Assembly: GCA_021413885.1 (NCBI GenBank)
Contig: JAIOPM010000060.1
Location: forward strand, 1 to 64,000
Direction: 5' to 3'
DNA length: 64,000 nucleotides
Source: Planctomycetota bacterium
Lineage (GTDB): Bacteria; Planctomycetota; UBA1135; GCA-002686595
Every line of letters begins with the position of its first letter. Positions within the stretch are counted from its first letter, which is position 1. Under the pieces are notes generated by a model, which was given only the letters and a program-made list of their open reading frames with translations, searched no databases and was not told where the DNA came from. This document shows, in pieces, positions 49,310 to 58,796 of the stretch. A program made the position numbers and the translations under genes.

Positions 49310-52219
49310 TCAATCGCCGGCGCGGGCGCGAGCGCTCGCCCATTCGTAAACCGCTTCGCCGAGCGCTTCCGCCGTCGTGCCGAACGTCGTCGGGGCGCCG
49401 ACTTGGCCGTCGGCGTTGCCGACGAAGTAGGCGTGAGCGAAGTCGGCGAGCTTCGCGCGACGCTTGCCGTCGTCGGCTTCGTAGAGGTAGTGCACGAGCG
49501 CGGTCGCCTGCGCCTCGTAAACGTCGAGCGGCGAGGTCGGATGCGCGAGATCGAGCCATCCGCGCCGCGCGACGACTCCCGAACCGAGCGCACTCTGCGC
49601 GTCGACCGCGTCGCGCGACCAAACGAGCAGCGCCGGCCAGTGGTGGAGGCTCGACGACGGCAGCGTCGCGTTGAGCGCGAGGCTGTCGGTCGCTTGCTCG
49701 GGGAGCCGCGCCGTGCCCGCGGCGACGTCGTACTCGAGCTCCTCGACGAAACCGGCGAGACCCTCCGCGATCCAGTAGCCCGGTTCCTTGCGATTCGCGC
49801 GGCGCGAGAGTCGTTGCGAGAAGCGCGGACACCGTTCGCGCAGCCAGTGGTGGGCGATCGCGTGGACGAAGCGTTCGCGCGCGGGCACGAGCGTCGGCTC
49901 GTCGTCCGGGAAACCGACGTGGGTCGTCATCGTCGTCGGATCGAAGTGGGCGAACGCGCGCTCGCGATTGCGCGGTTCCTCGCTCGCGGTCTTCGCGGTG
50001 TCTTGGTCGTAGCGCTCGACCGTCGCGTGGACGCACACGACGAGCGGTTCGAGCGGCGGCCCCGTGCGCAGCGCGTCGCCGAACAACGGCTCGAGCGCCT
50101 TGCACGCGAGTTCACCGAACGCGATCACGCGAGCGATCGAGCGCGGCGCGCGCGGAGAGCAGATCAACAGGAGTCGCGGCGTGCGCAGGACGAGCAGCTC
50201 GGCGCGCTCGGCCGCCGGCAGTTGCGCGAGGGCCCGTTCCGTGGGCGAAGCCTCGGCGCCGGGCGCGGCCGTCGTCGTCGGCGGCTCGACCACCTTGCCT
50301 TCGAAGCGTTCGAGCACGCGCGTGAGCTCGATCGCGCCATCGAGCTCGGCGTCGGCGCAGTGTTCGAGCCCCGCCGCGACCTCGGCGCGCAACACGCGCC
50401 GCGCGCTCTCCGCTTCCGGAACGCGGGCGAGGATTTCGCGCGCGAGCTCGATGCGCACGTTCTTCGGCGCCTCCGGAGCGAGCTTCTCGAGCCGCACCGC
50501 GAGCGCCGCTGCGTGCGCTCCGTCGAGTTCGCGCCGCGCGGCGAACACCGCGTTCGCCTTACCTTGCGCGGGCGGTTGCGGTTTGCCCTGCGCGAATTGG
50601 TCGAGCGCCTTCAACAACTTCGCCGAGTCGCCGTTTTCGCAGCCGTAGAGGCACGCGTCGTCGTGCAGCTTGCGCGCCATCACCGCGTCGCGCGCCGTCA
50701 GCGCCTCGCGCGCGAGAGCCAAGCACTTCGTCGCGAGCTCCGCGTCGGTCGCGCGATCGATCGCGCGGATCCAACCGCGCGCGTCGGAGGCGAAGAGCAG
50801 GCGCTTGTCGGAGTCCTCGAGCGCGCAGACGTCAGCGAACCGGCGCTCCGCCGACTTCCGTCTCGCGGCGTCGCGGATCACGCGCGCTTCGCGATCGAGC
50901 ACGACATCGCGCCGTTCGCTCGAACCGTCGAGCAGGTACACCGTCGCCTTCGCGAGCGTCTTGTTCGCCGGCGCGAGCGCTTCCGACGCGAGCCATTCGC
51001 TCGGCGGATCTGCCGGCGTGCTGCCGAGATGGACCAAGCGCGATTCGTTTTCGACGACGAGCACGCCGCCGTCGGTCGGCACCATGCGCCGCGTCACCGG
51101 CGTCGCGTGACGCCAGAGCACGCGCCGCGACGCGAGCTCGAACGCGATGCCGCCGACGTAACCGACCGGCCCCGCGATCGACACCGCCATCGGAGTGCGC
51201 ACGACCGCGGCTTGGTGCTCGCGGTTGGCGAGGAAGTCGAACGTTCCGTTCGCGGCGCGCGAATCGTCGATCAACTGCACGCCGGCTTCGTCCTCGACCA
51301 CCGAGTACCAACCGGCGCCGTGATCGGTGCACGGCGCGACCAACGACAACACCATCAACACTTCCGACGGCTGCGAGAGATCGAGGATCGTGCCGAAGCT
51401 CGGCGGCTTGTTCGCGACGGGAATCGGCAGCGAAGAGTGGAAGAGCACCTGCGGCAGCAGGACGTCGATCGAGCCTTCGGCGTCGAACGGCGGAACCTTT
51501 CCGTCGTGCCACAGCGCCGTGAGTTCCTCGCCTTGTTCGCCGTTCGCGCGGTTCAGGCGGAGCAACTGCCCGCGTAGGTCCGCGTTGTAGCGCACGGCGT
51601 AGAGCTCGTCGCCGCGCAGGCTGAGCGCGCCGCGGAACGTCCCGCTCAGGTTCCAATGCTGGGCGCCCGTCCGCGCGTCGAGGCACTCGATGCCGAGCTC
51701 GGTGCGCACGTAGAGTTCGTCGCCGAAGAGCAGCGGACTCGCGACCGCGCCTTTGCGCTCGATGCGCGACGCGAGCTCGACGCTCGTGCCGCGCACGCGC
51801 AGCAGATCGATCGTGCGCGTCGAGCTGCGCACGGCGATCAAGTCGCCGGAGAGCGACGGCTCGAGCGGCGTCGCGCCGTCGAACGCGTGGCTGCTCCAGA
51901 GTTGCGCGCCGTCGCGCAGGTCGAAGAGTTCGAGCGAGCGCTGCCGTGAACCCGCGAGCGTCTCGAGCACCACGCAGCCGCGTTCGAGCAGCGGCTCGCC
52001 GACGATCGAGGCGCCGACGTCGCGCGCCCACAACTCGTGCGGCGTGTCCCACAGCGGACGACTCGCGGAAACCCCGGTGCGCGCGACCGGTCCGCCGCGC
52101 GTGTTCCACGAACCCGCTTCCGCGACCGCGCCGTCGTCGCCGTCGTCCCCGTGGGCGGCCGACGCGCCGGAGACCAGCGTTGCGAGGACGATCGATGCGT
52201 GAACCAGGCAAGTGGTCAT
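49310..52219 (-). CDS. PQQ-type propeller fused to a degenerate DUF1570-like peptidase domain
   Basis: A 969-residue exported protein (signal HASIVLATLVSGASA). The first ~500 residues are a PQQ/quinoprotein-like propeller (QLWSSHAFDGATPLEPSLSG, ECLDARTGAQHWNLSGTFRG), then a helical middle and a C-terminal metallopeptidase-like domain. There the helix reads FVHAIAHHWL: H-A-I-A-H in place of H-E-x-x-H, followed by GYWIAEGLAGFVEE. The catalytic Glu is Ala. The frame continues open to 53533, but the signal peptide fixes the start at 52219. Confidence 0.75.
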   Translation of the reverse strand: MTTCLVHASIVLATLVSGASAAHGDDGDDGAVAEAGSWNTRGGPVARTGVSASRPLWDTPHELWARDVGASIVGEPLLERGCVVLETLAGSRQRSLELFDLRDGAQLWSSHAFDGATPLEPSLSGDLIAVRSSTRTIDLLRVRGTSVELASRIERKGAVASPLLFGDELYVRTELGIECLDARTGAQHWNLSGTFRGALSLRGDELYAVRYNADLRGQLLRLNRANGEQGEELTALWHDGKVPPFDAEGSIDVLLPQVLFHSSLPIPVANKPPSFGTILDLSQPSEVLMVLSLVAPCTDHGAGWYSVVEDEAGVQLIDDSRAANGTFDFLANREHQAAVVRTPMAVSIAGPVGYVGGIAFELASRRVLWRHATPVTRRMVPTDGGVLVVENESRLVHLGSTPADPPSEWLASEALAPANKTLAKATVYLLDGSSERRDVVLDREARVIRDAARRKSAERRFADVCALEDSDKRLLFASDARGWIRAIDRATDAELATKCLALAREALTARDAVMARKLHDDACLYGCENGDSAKLLKALDQFAQGKPQPPAQGKANAVFAARRELDGAHAAALAVRLEKLAPEAPKNVRIELAREILARVPEAESARRVLRAEVAAGLEHCADAELDGAIELTRVLERFEGKVVEPPTTTAAPGAEASPTERALAQLPAAERAELLVLRTPRLLLICSPRAPRSIARVIAFGELACKALEPLFGDALRTGPPLEPLVVCVHATVERYDQDTAKTASEEPRNRERAFAHFDPTTMTTHVGFPDDEPTLVPARERFVHAIAHHWLRERCPRFSQRLSRRANRKEPGYWIAEGLAGFVEELEYDVAAGTARLPEQATDSLALNATLPSSSLHHWPALLVWSRDAVDAQSALGSGVVARRGWLDLAHPTSPLDVYEAQATALVHYLYEADDGKRRAKLADFAHAYFVGNADGQVGAPTTFGTTAEALGEAVYEWASARARAGD

Positions 52220-52360
52220 GGCGGGTCGTCGCGACGATCCAAGTCGTCGCGTGTGCGTGCTGCTCCCAACTTCGGATCTTACGTCGCGGGCCTCCGCCGA
52301 TGCCAGGCGCTCGCGAGCGAGTCGATGGTTCGAAAGCTTGCGCGACGGCATACTCGCGCC

Positions 52361-53689
52361 ATGGCCACGGAACTCGACACTCAACGGGACCTGTCCACGT
52401 TCGCTCGTGAACCCGGACCTTTCGCCGGCAAGCGCATCGCGAAGATGGCGAGCGGTTTGATCGGCTCCGAGATCCTGAAGATCGCAGCCGACGTGCGCGC
52501 GTTGAAGCGCGAAGGCCGCACGATCTGCGATCTGACGGTGGGGGATTTCGATCCCAAGCAGTTCCGCATCCCGAAGAAGCTCGAGAGCGGCATTCGCGAC
52601 GCGCTCGAGAAGGGCGAGACCAATTATCCGCCGTCGAACGGCGTGCTCGAGCTGCGCGAAGCGGTGCAGCGCTTCTACGCGCGCGAGCTCGGCCTCGATT
52701 ATCCGTTGGATTCGTTCCTGATCGCCGGCGGCGCGCGACCGGTGATCTACGGGATCTATCGAGCGCTCGTCGACGCCGGCGATCGCGTGATCTATCCGGT
52801 GCCGAGTTGGAACAACAACCACTACATCCACATGAGCGGCGCGCAAGGCGTGCCGGTGGTGTGCACGCCCGAGCACGCGTTCCTGCCGACGCGTGAGGAC
52901 TTCGCGCCGCACCTGCGCGGCGCGCGGCTCGTGTGCTTGAACTCGCCGCTCAACCCGACCGGTACCGCGATCGAACGCGAGGTACTCCACGACATCTGCC
53001 GCGCGATCCTCGAGGAGAATCGCGCGCGCGAGGGGAGCGGAGGGCGTCCGCTCTTCGTGATGTACGACCACATCTATTGGATGTTGTGCGTCGCCGGCAC
53101 CGAGCACGTCACGCCGCCGGAGCTCGAACCCGAGATGGCGCGTTATACGGTCTTCGTCGACGGCATCTCGAAGTCGTTCGCGGCGACCGGCGTGCGCGTC
53201 GGCTGGGCGGTCGGCCCGACCGACGTGATCGAGCGCATGTCCGCCGTCCTCGGCCACGTCGGTGCGTGGGCGCCGCGCGCGGAACAGGTGGCGACCGTCG
53301 CGTTGCTCGACGACGCGGCGGGGATGAAGAGCTACCTCGACGAGTTCAAGCGCGGCGTCGGCGCGCGGCTCGCGCGCTTGCACGACGGGTTCCAACGTTT
53401 GAAGGCGAAGGGCTTCGCCGTCGAGAGTTTGCAGCCGATGGGCGCGATCTATTTGACCGCGCGCATCGCGCCGTTCGGCAAGACGACGCCGCAGGGCAAG
53501 CGTTTGAGCTCGAGCGACGACGTGCGCAAACATCTGCTCGATGCCGCGGGCCTCGCGATCGTTCCGTTCAGCGCGTTCGGCGCGACCGCGGACGAAGGTT
53601 GGTTTCGATTGAGCGTCGGCGCCGCGAGCCTCGAAGCGATCGACGCGGCGCTGCCGCGGCTCGAAGCGACGCTCGCCGCGTTGCGCTGA
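52361..53689 (+). CDS. PLP-dependent aminotransferase (class I/II)
   Basis: A 442-residue fold-type I aminotransferase. It has TNYPPSNGVLELREAVQRFY, the cofactor Lys in FVDGISKSFAATGVRVGW, and the Asn-Pro substrate-phosphate region LNSPLNPTGTA. The amino donor and substrate are unknown. It heads a run of five plus-strand genes (to 58790) with short or overlapping gaps, likely an operon for an envelope glycolipid. CATACT lies 6 nt before the ATG. Confidence 0.9.
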   Translation: MATELDTQRDLSTFAREPGPFAGKRIAKMASGLIGSEILKIAADVRALKREGRTICDLTVGDFDPKQFRIPKKLESGIRDALEKGETNYPPSNGVLELREAVQRFYARELGLDYPLDSFLIAGGARPVIYGIYRALVDAGDRVIYPVPSWNNNHYIHMSGAQGVPVVCTPEHAFLPTREDFAPHLRGARLVCLNSPLNPTGTAIEREVLHDICRAILEENRAREGSGGRPLFVMYDHIYWMLCVAGTEHVTPPELEPEMARYTVFVDGISKSFAATGVRVGWAVGPTDVIERMSAVLGHVGAWAPRAEQVATVALLDDAAGMKSYLDEFKRGVGARLARLHDGFQRLKAKGFAVESLQPMGAIYLTARIAPFGKTTPQGKRLSSSDDVRKHLLDAAGLAIVPFSAFGATADEGWFRLSVGAASLEAIDAALPRLEATLAALR

Positions 53690-53712
53690 CGCGACCAGAG
53701 AGCGCGAAGACG

Positions 53713-54564
53713 ATGGCGCGCGCGTCGACGACGTTCTTCTTGACCGCGAGCGCGTTGCTCGGCTTCGCCGCGAACTCGATCCTCTGTCGACTCGCGCTGG
53801 GGCAGGGAGCGATCGACGCGTTCTCGTTCACCGCGATCCGACTCGGCAGCGGCGCGCTTGCGCTCTTCGTCTTCGAGCGTGCGAGCCGCGGTTCGCGCAC
53901 CGAGCCGTCCGGCGCGAACGCGCTCTCGGCGTTCTGCCTCGCCGCGTACGCGGTGTGCTTCTCGATCGCGTACTTGGCGATAGGCGCGGGGATCGGCGCG
54001 TTGGTGCTCTTCGGCGCGGTGCAAGCGACGATGTTCGGTTGGAGCTTCACGACCGGCGTGCGACCGCGCGCGTTGGAGTGGATCGGCGTCGCGGTCGCGC
54101 TCGGCGGCCTCGCGTGGTTGACCGTGCCCGGAGCGAGCGCGCCCGATCCGTTCGGGCTCGCGTCGATGGTGCTCGCGGGCGTCGCGTGGGGCGCGTACTC
54201 GCTGCGCGGTCGCGCGAGCCGTTTCCCGCTCGCCGCGACCGCCGGCAACTTCGCCGGCGCGGCGCCGATGGCGTGCGCGGCGCTCTTGTTCGGACTCGGC
54301 GAGCTGCATGCGTCGACGCGCGGCGTCGTGCTCGCGGTCGTCTCCGGAGTAGCGGCGTCCGGCCTCGGCTATTGCCTCTGGTACCGCGCGTTGCCGGCGC
54401 TCGGCGCGACGCGCGCGGGCGTCGTGCAGTTGCTCGTGCCGATCCTCGCCGCGAGCGCGGCGTTGCCGTTGCTCGGCGAGCAACCGAATCCACGTCTCGT
54501 CGTGTCGGCCTGCGCGATCCTCGGCGGCGTCGGGCTCGCGCTCGTCGCACGCGGACGACGCTGA
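53713..54564 (+). CDS. EamA/DMT-family transporter
   Basis: A 283-residue protein with ten predicted membrane helices in two EamA repeats (TASALLGFAANSILCRLALG at the N-terminus, ending YCLWYRALPALGATRAGVVQ). It exports a metabolite across the inner membrane, in this context perhaps a sugar or amino acid used by the downstream enzymes. It is 23 nt after the aminotransferase gene. Confidence 0.9.
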   Translation: MARASTTFFLTASALLGFAANSILCRLALGQGAIDAFSFTAIRLGSGALALFVFERASRGSRTEPSGANALSAFCLAAYAVCFSIAYLAIGAGIGALVLFGAVQATMFGWSFTTGVRPRALEWIGVAVALGGLAWLTVPGASAPDPFGLASMVLAGVAWGAYSLRGRASRFPLAATAGNFAGAAPMACAALLFGLGELHASTRGVVLAVVSGVAASGLGYCLWYRALPALGATRAGVVQLLVPILAASAALPLLGEQPNPRLVVSACAILGGVGLALVARGRR

Positions 54565-54605
54565 GGTCGAGCGCGAAGTTCGTCGCGACCGCGCGAGCGA
54601 GCTTC

Positions 54606-54611
54606 TATGCT
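54606..54611 (+). promoter_or_regulatory. -10-like TATGCT before the GT39-like gene
   Basis: TATGCT ends 6 nt before the ATG at 54618, suggesting an internal leaderless start within the run of genes. Confidence 0.4.
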
Positions 54612-54617
54612 CCCGCC

Positions 54618-56300
54618 ATGCGCAAGGCGCTCTGGGTCCTCGCCGCGGTGCTCGTGCTCGCGGCGCTCAAGCTCTCGCCAATCCGGTTCGCTGGGGCGTG
54701 GGCGGGCGATTCGTCGTCGCCGCGGTTCGAGACCGTCTTGTACGGCGCATGGATCCTCAAGGCACTGCTCCTCGTTCACGCGGGCTTGGCGTTCCTCGCG
54801 GCGCGCGCTCGCAAGGACGAGCGCGACTTCGAGCCGTTGGTCGACGGCGCCGTCGTCGCGAATGCGCCGCCGGGACTCGCGGAGCGGACCGCGGTGCTCG
54901 CGATCCTGTTGCTCGCGACCGCGCTGCGTTTTCATGCGCTCGACGACCAACTGTGGTTCGACGAGATCGACACGCTGGTGCACTACGCGCGTCGGCCGCT
55001 CGGCGTGATCGTCACCACGTTCGACAGCCAGAATCAGCATCTCCTGTACTCGGTGCTCGCGCGCACCTCGTGCGTCGTCTTCGGCGAGGGAGCGTTCGCG
55101 TTGCGCGCGCCGGCCGCGTTGTTCGGCGTGGCGAGCCTCTGGGCGCTGTGGCGTTTCGCGCGCCGTTTCGCGCCGCCGCGCGAGGCGCTGTTCGCGAGCG
55201 CGCTGCTCGCCGTCTCGTTCCACCACGTTTGGTTCTCGCAGAACGCGCGCGGCTACACCGGCTTGCTCTTCTTGACGTTGGTCGGCAGCGGCGCGTTCCT
55301 CGACTTGCTCACACGCCGTTCTCCGCGGAGCTTCGGTCCGATCGTCGTCTACGGAGCAGCGATGGCGCTCGCGACGGCGGTCCACGTCACCGCGTTGTTC
55401 GTCGTCGCGGGACACGGACTGCTTTGGCTCGCGACGCTCGTCGCTTCGCGCTCGCGCAACGTAGGTGCGAATCGTTGGGCGCCCGCGTGGGGCTTCGCGC
55501 TGACCGCGAGCCTCGCGCTGCTCGTCTACGCGTTGGTGTTGCCGCAGTTCCCCGCGACGATGCTCGCGAAGTCGATGCCCGAAGCGGCGACCGAGTGGAA
55601 GAACCCGTTGTGGCTCGTCACCGAGACGTTGTCGGGTCTCGCGCGCGGAGTGCCCGGTGGTTGGGTCGCGCTCGGCGCGGGAGGCGCGGTGTTCGCATTG
55701 GGGTTCGCGAGCTACGCGCGGCAGAGTTGGGCGCTGGTCGCGCTCTTCTTCCTCGGCATCGTCGTGACCGCGACGGCGATCCTCGGACTGCACCACAATC
55801 TCTGGCCGCGCTTCTTCTTCTCGAGTGCCGGCTTTCTCGTCTTGGTCGCGTTGCGCGGCGTCTCCAGTTCGGTCGAGCTCCTCGCGCGCGGCTCGCTCGC
55901 TCGGCACGCGCAGCGTCTCGCGACCGTCGCCGGTCTTTGCGTGTGTCTCGCGGGCGCCGCGACGGTGTCGCGCGCGTGGGGGCCGAAGCAGGATTTCGCG
56001 GGCGCCCTCGAGTACGTCCGCGCGAACGCGGCGTCGGGCGACGCGGTCGCGACGATCGAGATGACCGATCTGCCGTACCAGGAGCTCTTCCACGCCGGTT
56101 GGGCGACGGTCGACTCGCTGGCGCAGCTCGAAGCGCTCGAACGCGCTCATCCGCGCACGTGGATCGTCTACTGCACGCCGACATTCCTCGCCGCACGCCA
56201 ACCGGAAGTGTGGCGACGGTTGCAGGACGAGTACTCGGAAGCGAAAGTTTTTCCCGGAACCGTCGGCGGCAGCGAGGTCGTCGTGAGAGTTCGCCGATAG
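54618..56300 (+). CDS. GT39-like membrane glycosyltransferase
   Basis: A 560-residue polytopic protein. The first loop contains LDDQLWFDEIDTLVHYARRP with the Asp-Glu pair of GT39/PMT enzymes, and a later loop has SFHHVWFSQNARGYTG, typical of the GT39 bacterial branch. About ten membrane helices and a C-terminal soluble domain (EYVRANAASGDAVATIEMTD) follow. It transfers a sugar from polyprenyl phosphate to an exported acceptor. It precedes a flippase, so both act on the same lipid-linked unit. Confidence 0.82.
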   Translation: MRKALWVLAAVLVLAALKLSPIRFAGAWAGDSSSPRFETVLYGAWILKALLLVHAGLAFLAARARKDERDFEPLVDGAVVANAPPGLAERTAVLAILLLATALRFHALDDQLWFDEIDTLVHYARRPLGVIVTTFDSQNQHLLYSVLARTSCVVFGEGAFALRAPAALFGVASLWALWRFARRFAPPREALFASALLAVSFHHVWFSQNARGYTGLLFLTLVGSGAFLDLLTRRSPRSFGPIVVYGAAMALATAVHVTALFVVAGHGLLWLATLVASRSRNVGANRWAPAWGFALTASLALLVYALVLPQFPATMLAKSMPEAATEWKNPLWLVTETLSGLARGVPGGWVALGAGGAVFALGFASYARQSWALVALFFLGIVVTATAILGLHHNLWPRFFFSSAGFLVLVALRGVSSSVELLARGSLARHAQRLATVAGLCVCLAGAATVSRAWGPKQDFAGALEYVRANAASGDAVATIEMTDLPYQELFHAGWATVDSLAQLEALERAHPRTWIVYCTPTFLAARQPEVWRRLQDEYSEAKVFPGTVGGSEVVVRVRR

Positions 56301-56317
56301 GAGCCCGTTCTCCGCCC

Positions 56318-57382
56318 GTGTCCGCCACCGTGACTCCTCCCCAACCGCAGCTTCGTTCGTTCGCGCCGCCGAGCGCGGAAGCCTCCGTGCCTCCCGTGCG
56401 CACGAAGAAGAAGTTCGTCGTGCTCGCGATCAAGCTCGCGGTGACGATCGCATTCTTCGCGGTGCTCTTCGCGAAGGTGCGGTGGAGCGAGCTCTGGTCC
56501 CACGCGACGCGCATCGCGCCGACGACGTGGCTCGCGGTCTTCGCGTGCTTCCTCGCCGGCCACGCGATCGGCGTGTTGAAGTGGCGCTACGCCGTCGCGC
56601 TCAGCCGCGCGCGTTTGTCGGTCGCCGACGCCGTGCAGTGCTACGCGGCCGGCATGTTCGCGAATCTTTGCCTGCCGAGCATCGTCGGCGGCGACGCGGT
56701 CAAGGCGGTGCTCGCCGGACGCGCGACGAAGCGCTTCGAAGCCGCGGTGATCGGCGGCGCGACCGAGCGCTTGATCGACACGTTCGCCTTGCTCGTGTTG
56801 ATCGTCGTCGGCGCGCTCCTGTGCCGCGAATCGTTCCCCGGCTGGGCGCAGCAGACGTTCCTCGTCGGCGGCGTGATCGCCGCGGCGGGCGCGTTGCTCT
56901 TCCTGCCGTTGGTGCTGCGCGTGAAGCTCGAGCGTTGGCCGAAGAAGCTGCGGCGGCCGATCGCGAAGACGTTGGTCAGTCTGCGACGCCTCGCGCGCAA
57001 GCCGCTCGCCGCGCTGACGATTCTCGCGTTGTCGCTGCTCCTGCAGAGCTGGTTCGTGGTGCTCAACTCGTGGCTCGGTCGCGGGATCGGCGTCGACCTT
57101 CCGCTCGCGACGTGGTTCTTCGCGATCCCGTTCACCAAGGCGGTGACGTTGGTGCCGATCAGCTTCGGCGGCTTTGGTCTGCGCGAGAAGACGCTTGCCG
57201 GCCTCTTGTTCACGATCGCGGCGGTGCCGGAATCCCTCGGCGCGGCCTCGTCGATCCTGTGGCAGACCGTATTGGTCGCGACCGGTTTGCTCTGCGGTCT
57301 CCTCTTCTTCGCGCTCAGCCTGCGCGCGAATTCCCGAGTCGGTTCGCTCTTCGGCGCGACCAAGAAAGCTGCGCGTGGTTGA
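56318..57382 (+). CDS. LPG-synthase-type flippase (UPF0104/AglD-like membrane protein)
   Basis: A 354-residue protein with about eight membrane helices and the family blocks LPSIVGGDAVKAVLAG and TERLIDTFALLVLIVVGALL, ending in PISFGGFGLREKTLAGLLF. UPF0104 proteins include lysylphosphatidylglycerol synthase TM domains and putative flippases. GTG at 56318 starts it, with a Pro-rich N-terminal extension (TPPQPQLRSFAPP). The next gene overlaps its 3' end by 8 nt. Confidence 0.85.
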   Translation: MSATVTPPQPQLRSFAPPSAEASVPPVRTKKKFVVLAIKLAVTIAFFAVLFAKVRWSELWSHATRIAPTTWLAVFACFLAGHAIGVLKWRYAVALSRARLSVADAVQCYAAGMFANLCLPSIVGGDAVKAVLAGRATKRFEAAVIGGATERLIDTFALLVLIVVGALLCRESFPGWAQQTFLVGGVIAAAGALLFLPLVLRVKLERWPKKLRRPIAKTLVSLRRLARKPLAALTILALSLLLQSWFVVLNSWLGRGIGVDLPLATWFFAIPFTKAVTLVPISFGGFGLREKTLAGLLFTIAAVPESLGAASSILWQTVLVATGLLCGLLFFALSLRANSRVGSLFGATKKAARG

Positions 57383-58790
57383 ACCGCGGATCGTGATTCT
57401 CGGCGGCGGACCCGCAGGCGTCGGCGCGGCGTGGCAGCTCGCGAGACGGAAGAAGGCGCGCGCGACGGTCGTCGAGCGCGGCGCGACGTTCGGCGGCAAC
57501 TCCGGCTCGTTCGAAGCGGCGGGGCAACGCCTCGACTTCGGCAGCCACCGTCTGCATCCCGCGACCGAGCCGCACATCATGGCGGACATTCGCAAGTTGC
57601 TCGGCGACGAGCTGCTCGATCGTCCGCGACATGGACGGATTCGTCTGCTCGGCAAGTGGATCCACTTCCCGCTGAAGCCGGTCGATCTCTTGCTGCGCCT
57701 CGACAAGAGCTTTGCGCTCGGTTCGTTGAAGGACGCGATCGCGAAGAAGCTCCCGGGCGCTCCCGCGGAAGGCGACACGTTCGCGTCGGTGTTGCGCGCG
57801 AACCTCGGGCCGACGATCTGCGATCACTTCTACTTTCCATACGCGGTGAAGCTGTGGGGCCACGCGCCGGAGGAACTCTCAGGCATCCAAGCGCGTCGTC
57901 GCGTCTCCGCCGGCAACTTCGGCAAGCTCGTGAAGAAGGTCCTCGGCGCGGTGCCCGGCATGAAGAAGCCCGGCGCGGGCCGTTTCTTCTATCCGCGGCG
58001 CGGTTTCGGCGCGATCAGCGAAGCGTACGCGACCGAGGCGAAGAAGCAGGGCGCCGAGCTCCTCACGAACACCACGATGACGCGCGTCGAGCGTTCGGGC
58101 GAGACGTGGCGCGTGCACGTCGAGGCACAGGGCGCAAAGCAGGTGCTCGAAGCCGATCAACTGTGGTCGACGATCCCGATCACGTTGCTCGCGCGTGCGA
58201 TGCAGCCCGCGGCGCCGAAGGAAGTGCTCGCCGCGACCGAGCGCATCTCCTACCGCGCGATGATCCTCGTGTACGTGCAACTCCCGATCGACCAGTTCAC
58301 CGAGTTCGACGCGCACTACTTCCCCGGCGCCGACACGCGCATCACGCGGCTCTCTGAGCCGAAGAACTACGCCGCGTTGACCGAGCCGCGCGGCAGCACC
58401 GTGCTCTGCGCCGAGTTGCCGTGCGCGGTCGGCGATCGCTTCTGGAAGATGACCGACGCCGAGCTCGGTCAACTCGTCGTCGACGATCTCGCCGCGAGCG
58501 GCATCCCGGTTCCAAAGACGCCGACCGCCGCGTTCACGCGTCGCTTGGGCCAGGCGTATCCGATCTACCTCAACGGTTACGAGGAGCCGTTCAAAGCCCT
58601 CGACGGCTGGGCCGAGTCGCTGCCGAACGCGATCTCGTACGGACGCCAAGGTCTCTTCGCGCACGACAACACGCACCATGCGCTCTTCATGGCGTACAGC
58701 GCGGTCGAGTGCTTCGAGGGCGGCAAGTTCGATCGCGCGAAGTGGACCGAGTTCCGCAAGATCTTCGCGACGCACGTCGTCGAGGATTGA
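57375..58790 (+). CDS. FAD-dependent oxidoreductase, UDP-galactopyranose-mutase-like
   Basis: A 471-residue flavoprotein with an N-terminal Rossmann fold (ILGGGPAGVGAAWQLAR) and the FAD-binding set TFGGNSGSFEA, LDFGSHRLHP and YPRRGFGAISEA. The mid and C-terminal layout resembles the protoporphyrinogen-oxidase/UDP-galactopyranose-mutase group. In this setting a role in modifying a lipid-linked sugar is likelier than haem synthesis, but this is an inference. It starts at GTG overlapping the flippase stop. Confidence 0.82.
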   Translation: MVEPRIVILGGGPAGVGAAWQLARRKKARATVVERGATFGGNSGSFEAAGQRLDFGSHRLHPATEPHIMADIRKLLGDELLDRPRHGRIRLLGKWIHFPLKPVDLLLRLDKSFALGSLKDAIAKKLPGAPAEGDTFASVLRANLGPTICDHFYFPYAVKLWGHAPEELSGIQARRRVSAGNFGKLVKKVLGAVPGMKKPGAGRFFYPRRGFGAISEAYATEAKKQGAELLTNTTMTRVERSGETWRVHVEAQGAKQVLEADQLWSTIPITLLARAMQPAAPKEVLAATERISYRAMILVYVQLPIDQFTEFDAHYFPGADTRITRLSEPKNYAALTEPRGSTVLCAELPCAVGDRFWKMTDAELGQLVVDDLAASGIPVPKTPTAAFTRRLGQAYPIYLNGYEEPFKALDGWAESLPNAISYGRQGLFAHDNTHHALFMAYSAVECFEGGKFDRAKWTEFRKIFATHVVED

Positions 58791-58796
58791 CGCGAG

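Noticed and set aside
47465..51577. A 1370-codon open frame on the plus strand opposite the TMTC-like and propeller/peptidase genes
   Set aside because: It is Arg/Glu/Asp-rich nonsense lacking domains, a typical antisense shadow in GC-rich DNA. The minus-strand frames have signal peptides and family motifs.
52220..53533. An N-terminal extension of the PQQ/peptidase-like protein
   Set aside because: It overlaps the aminotransferase gene antisense, and a signal peptide starts at 52219.
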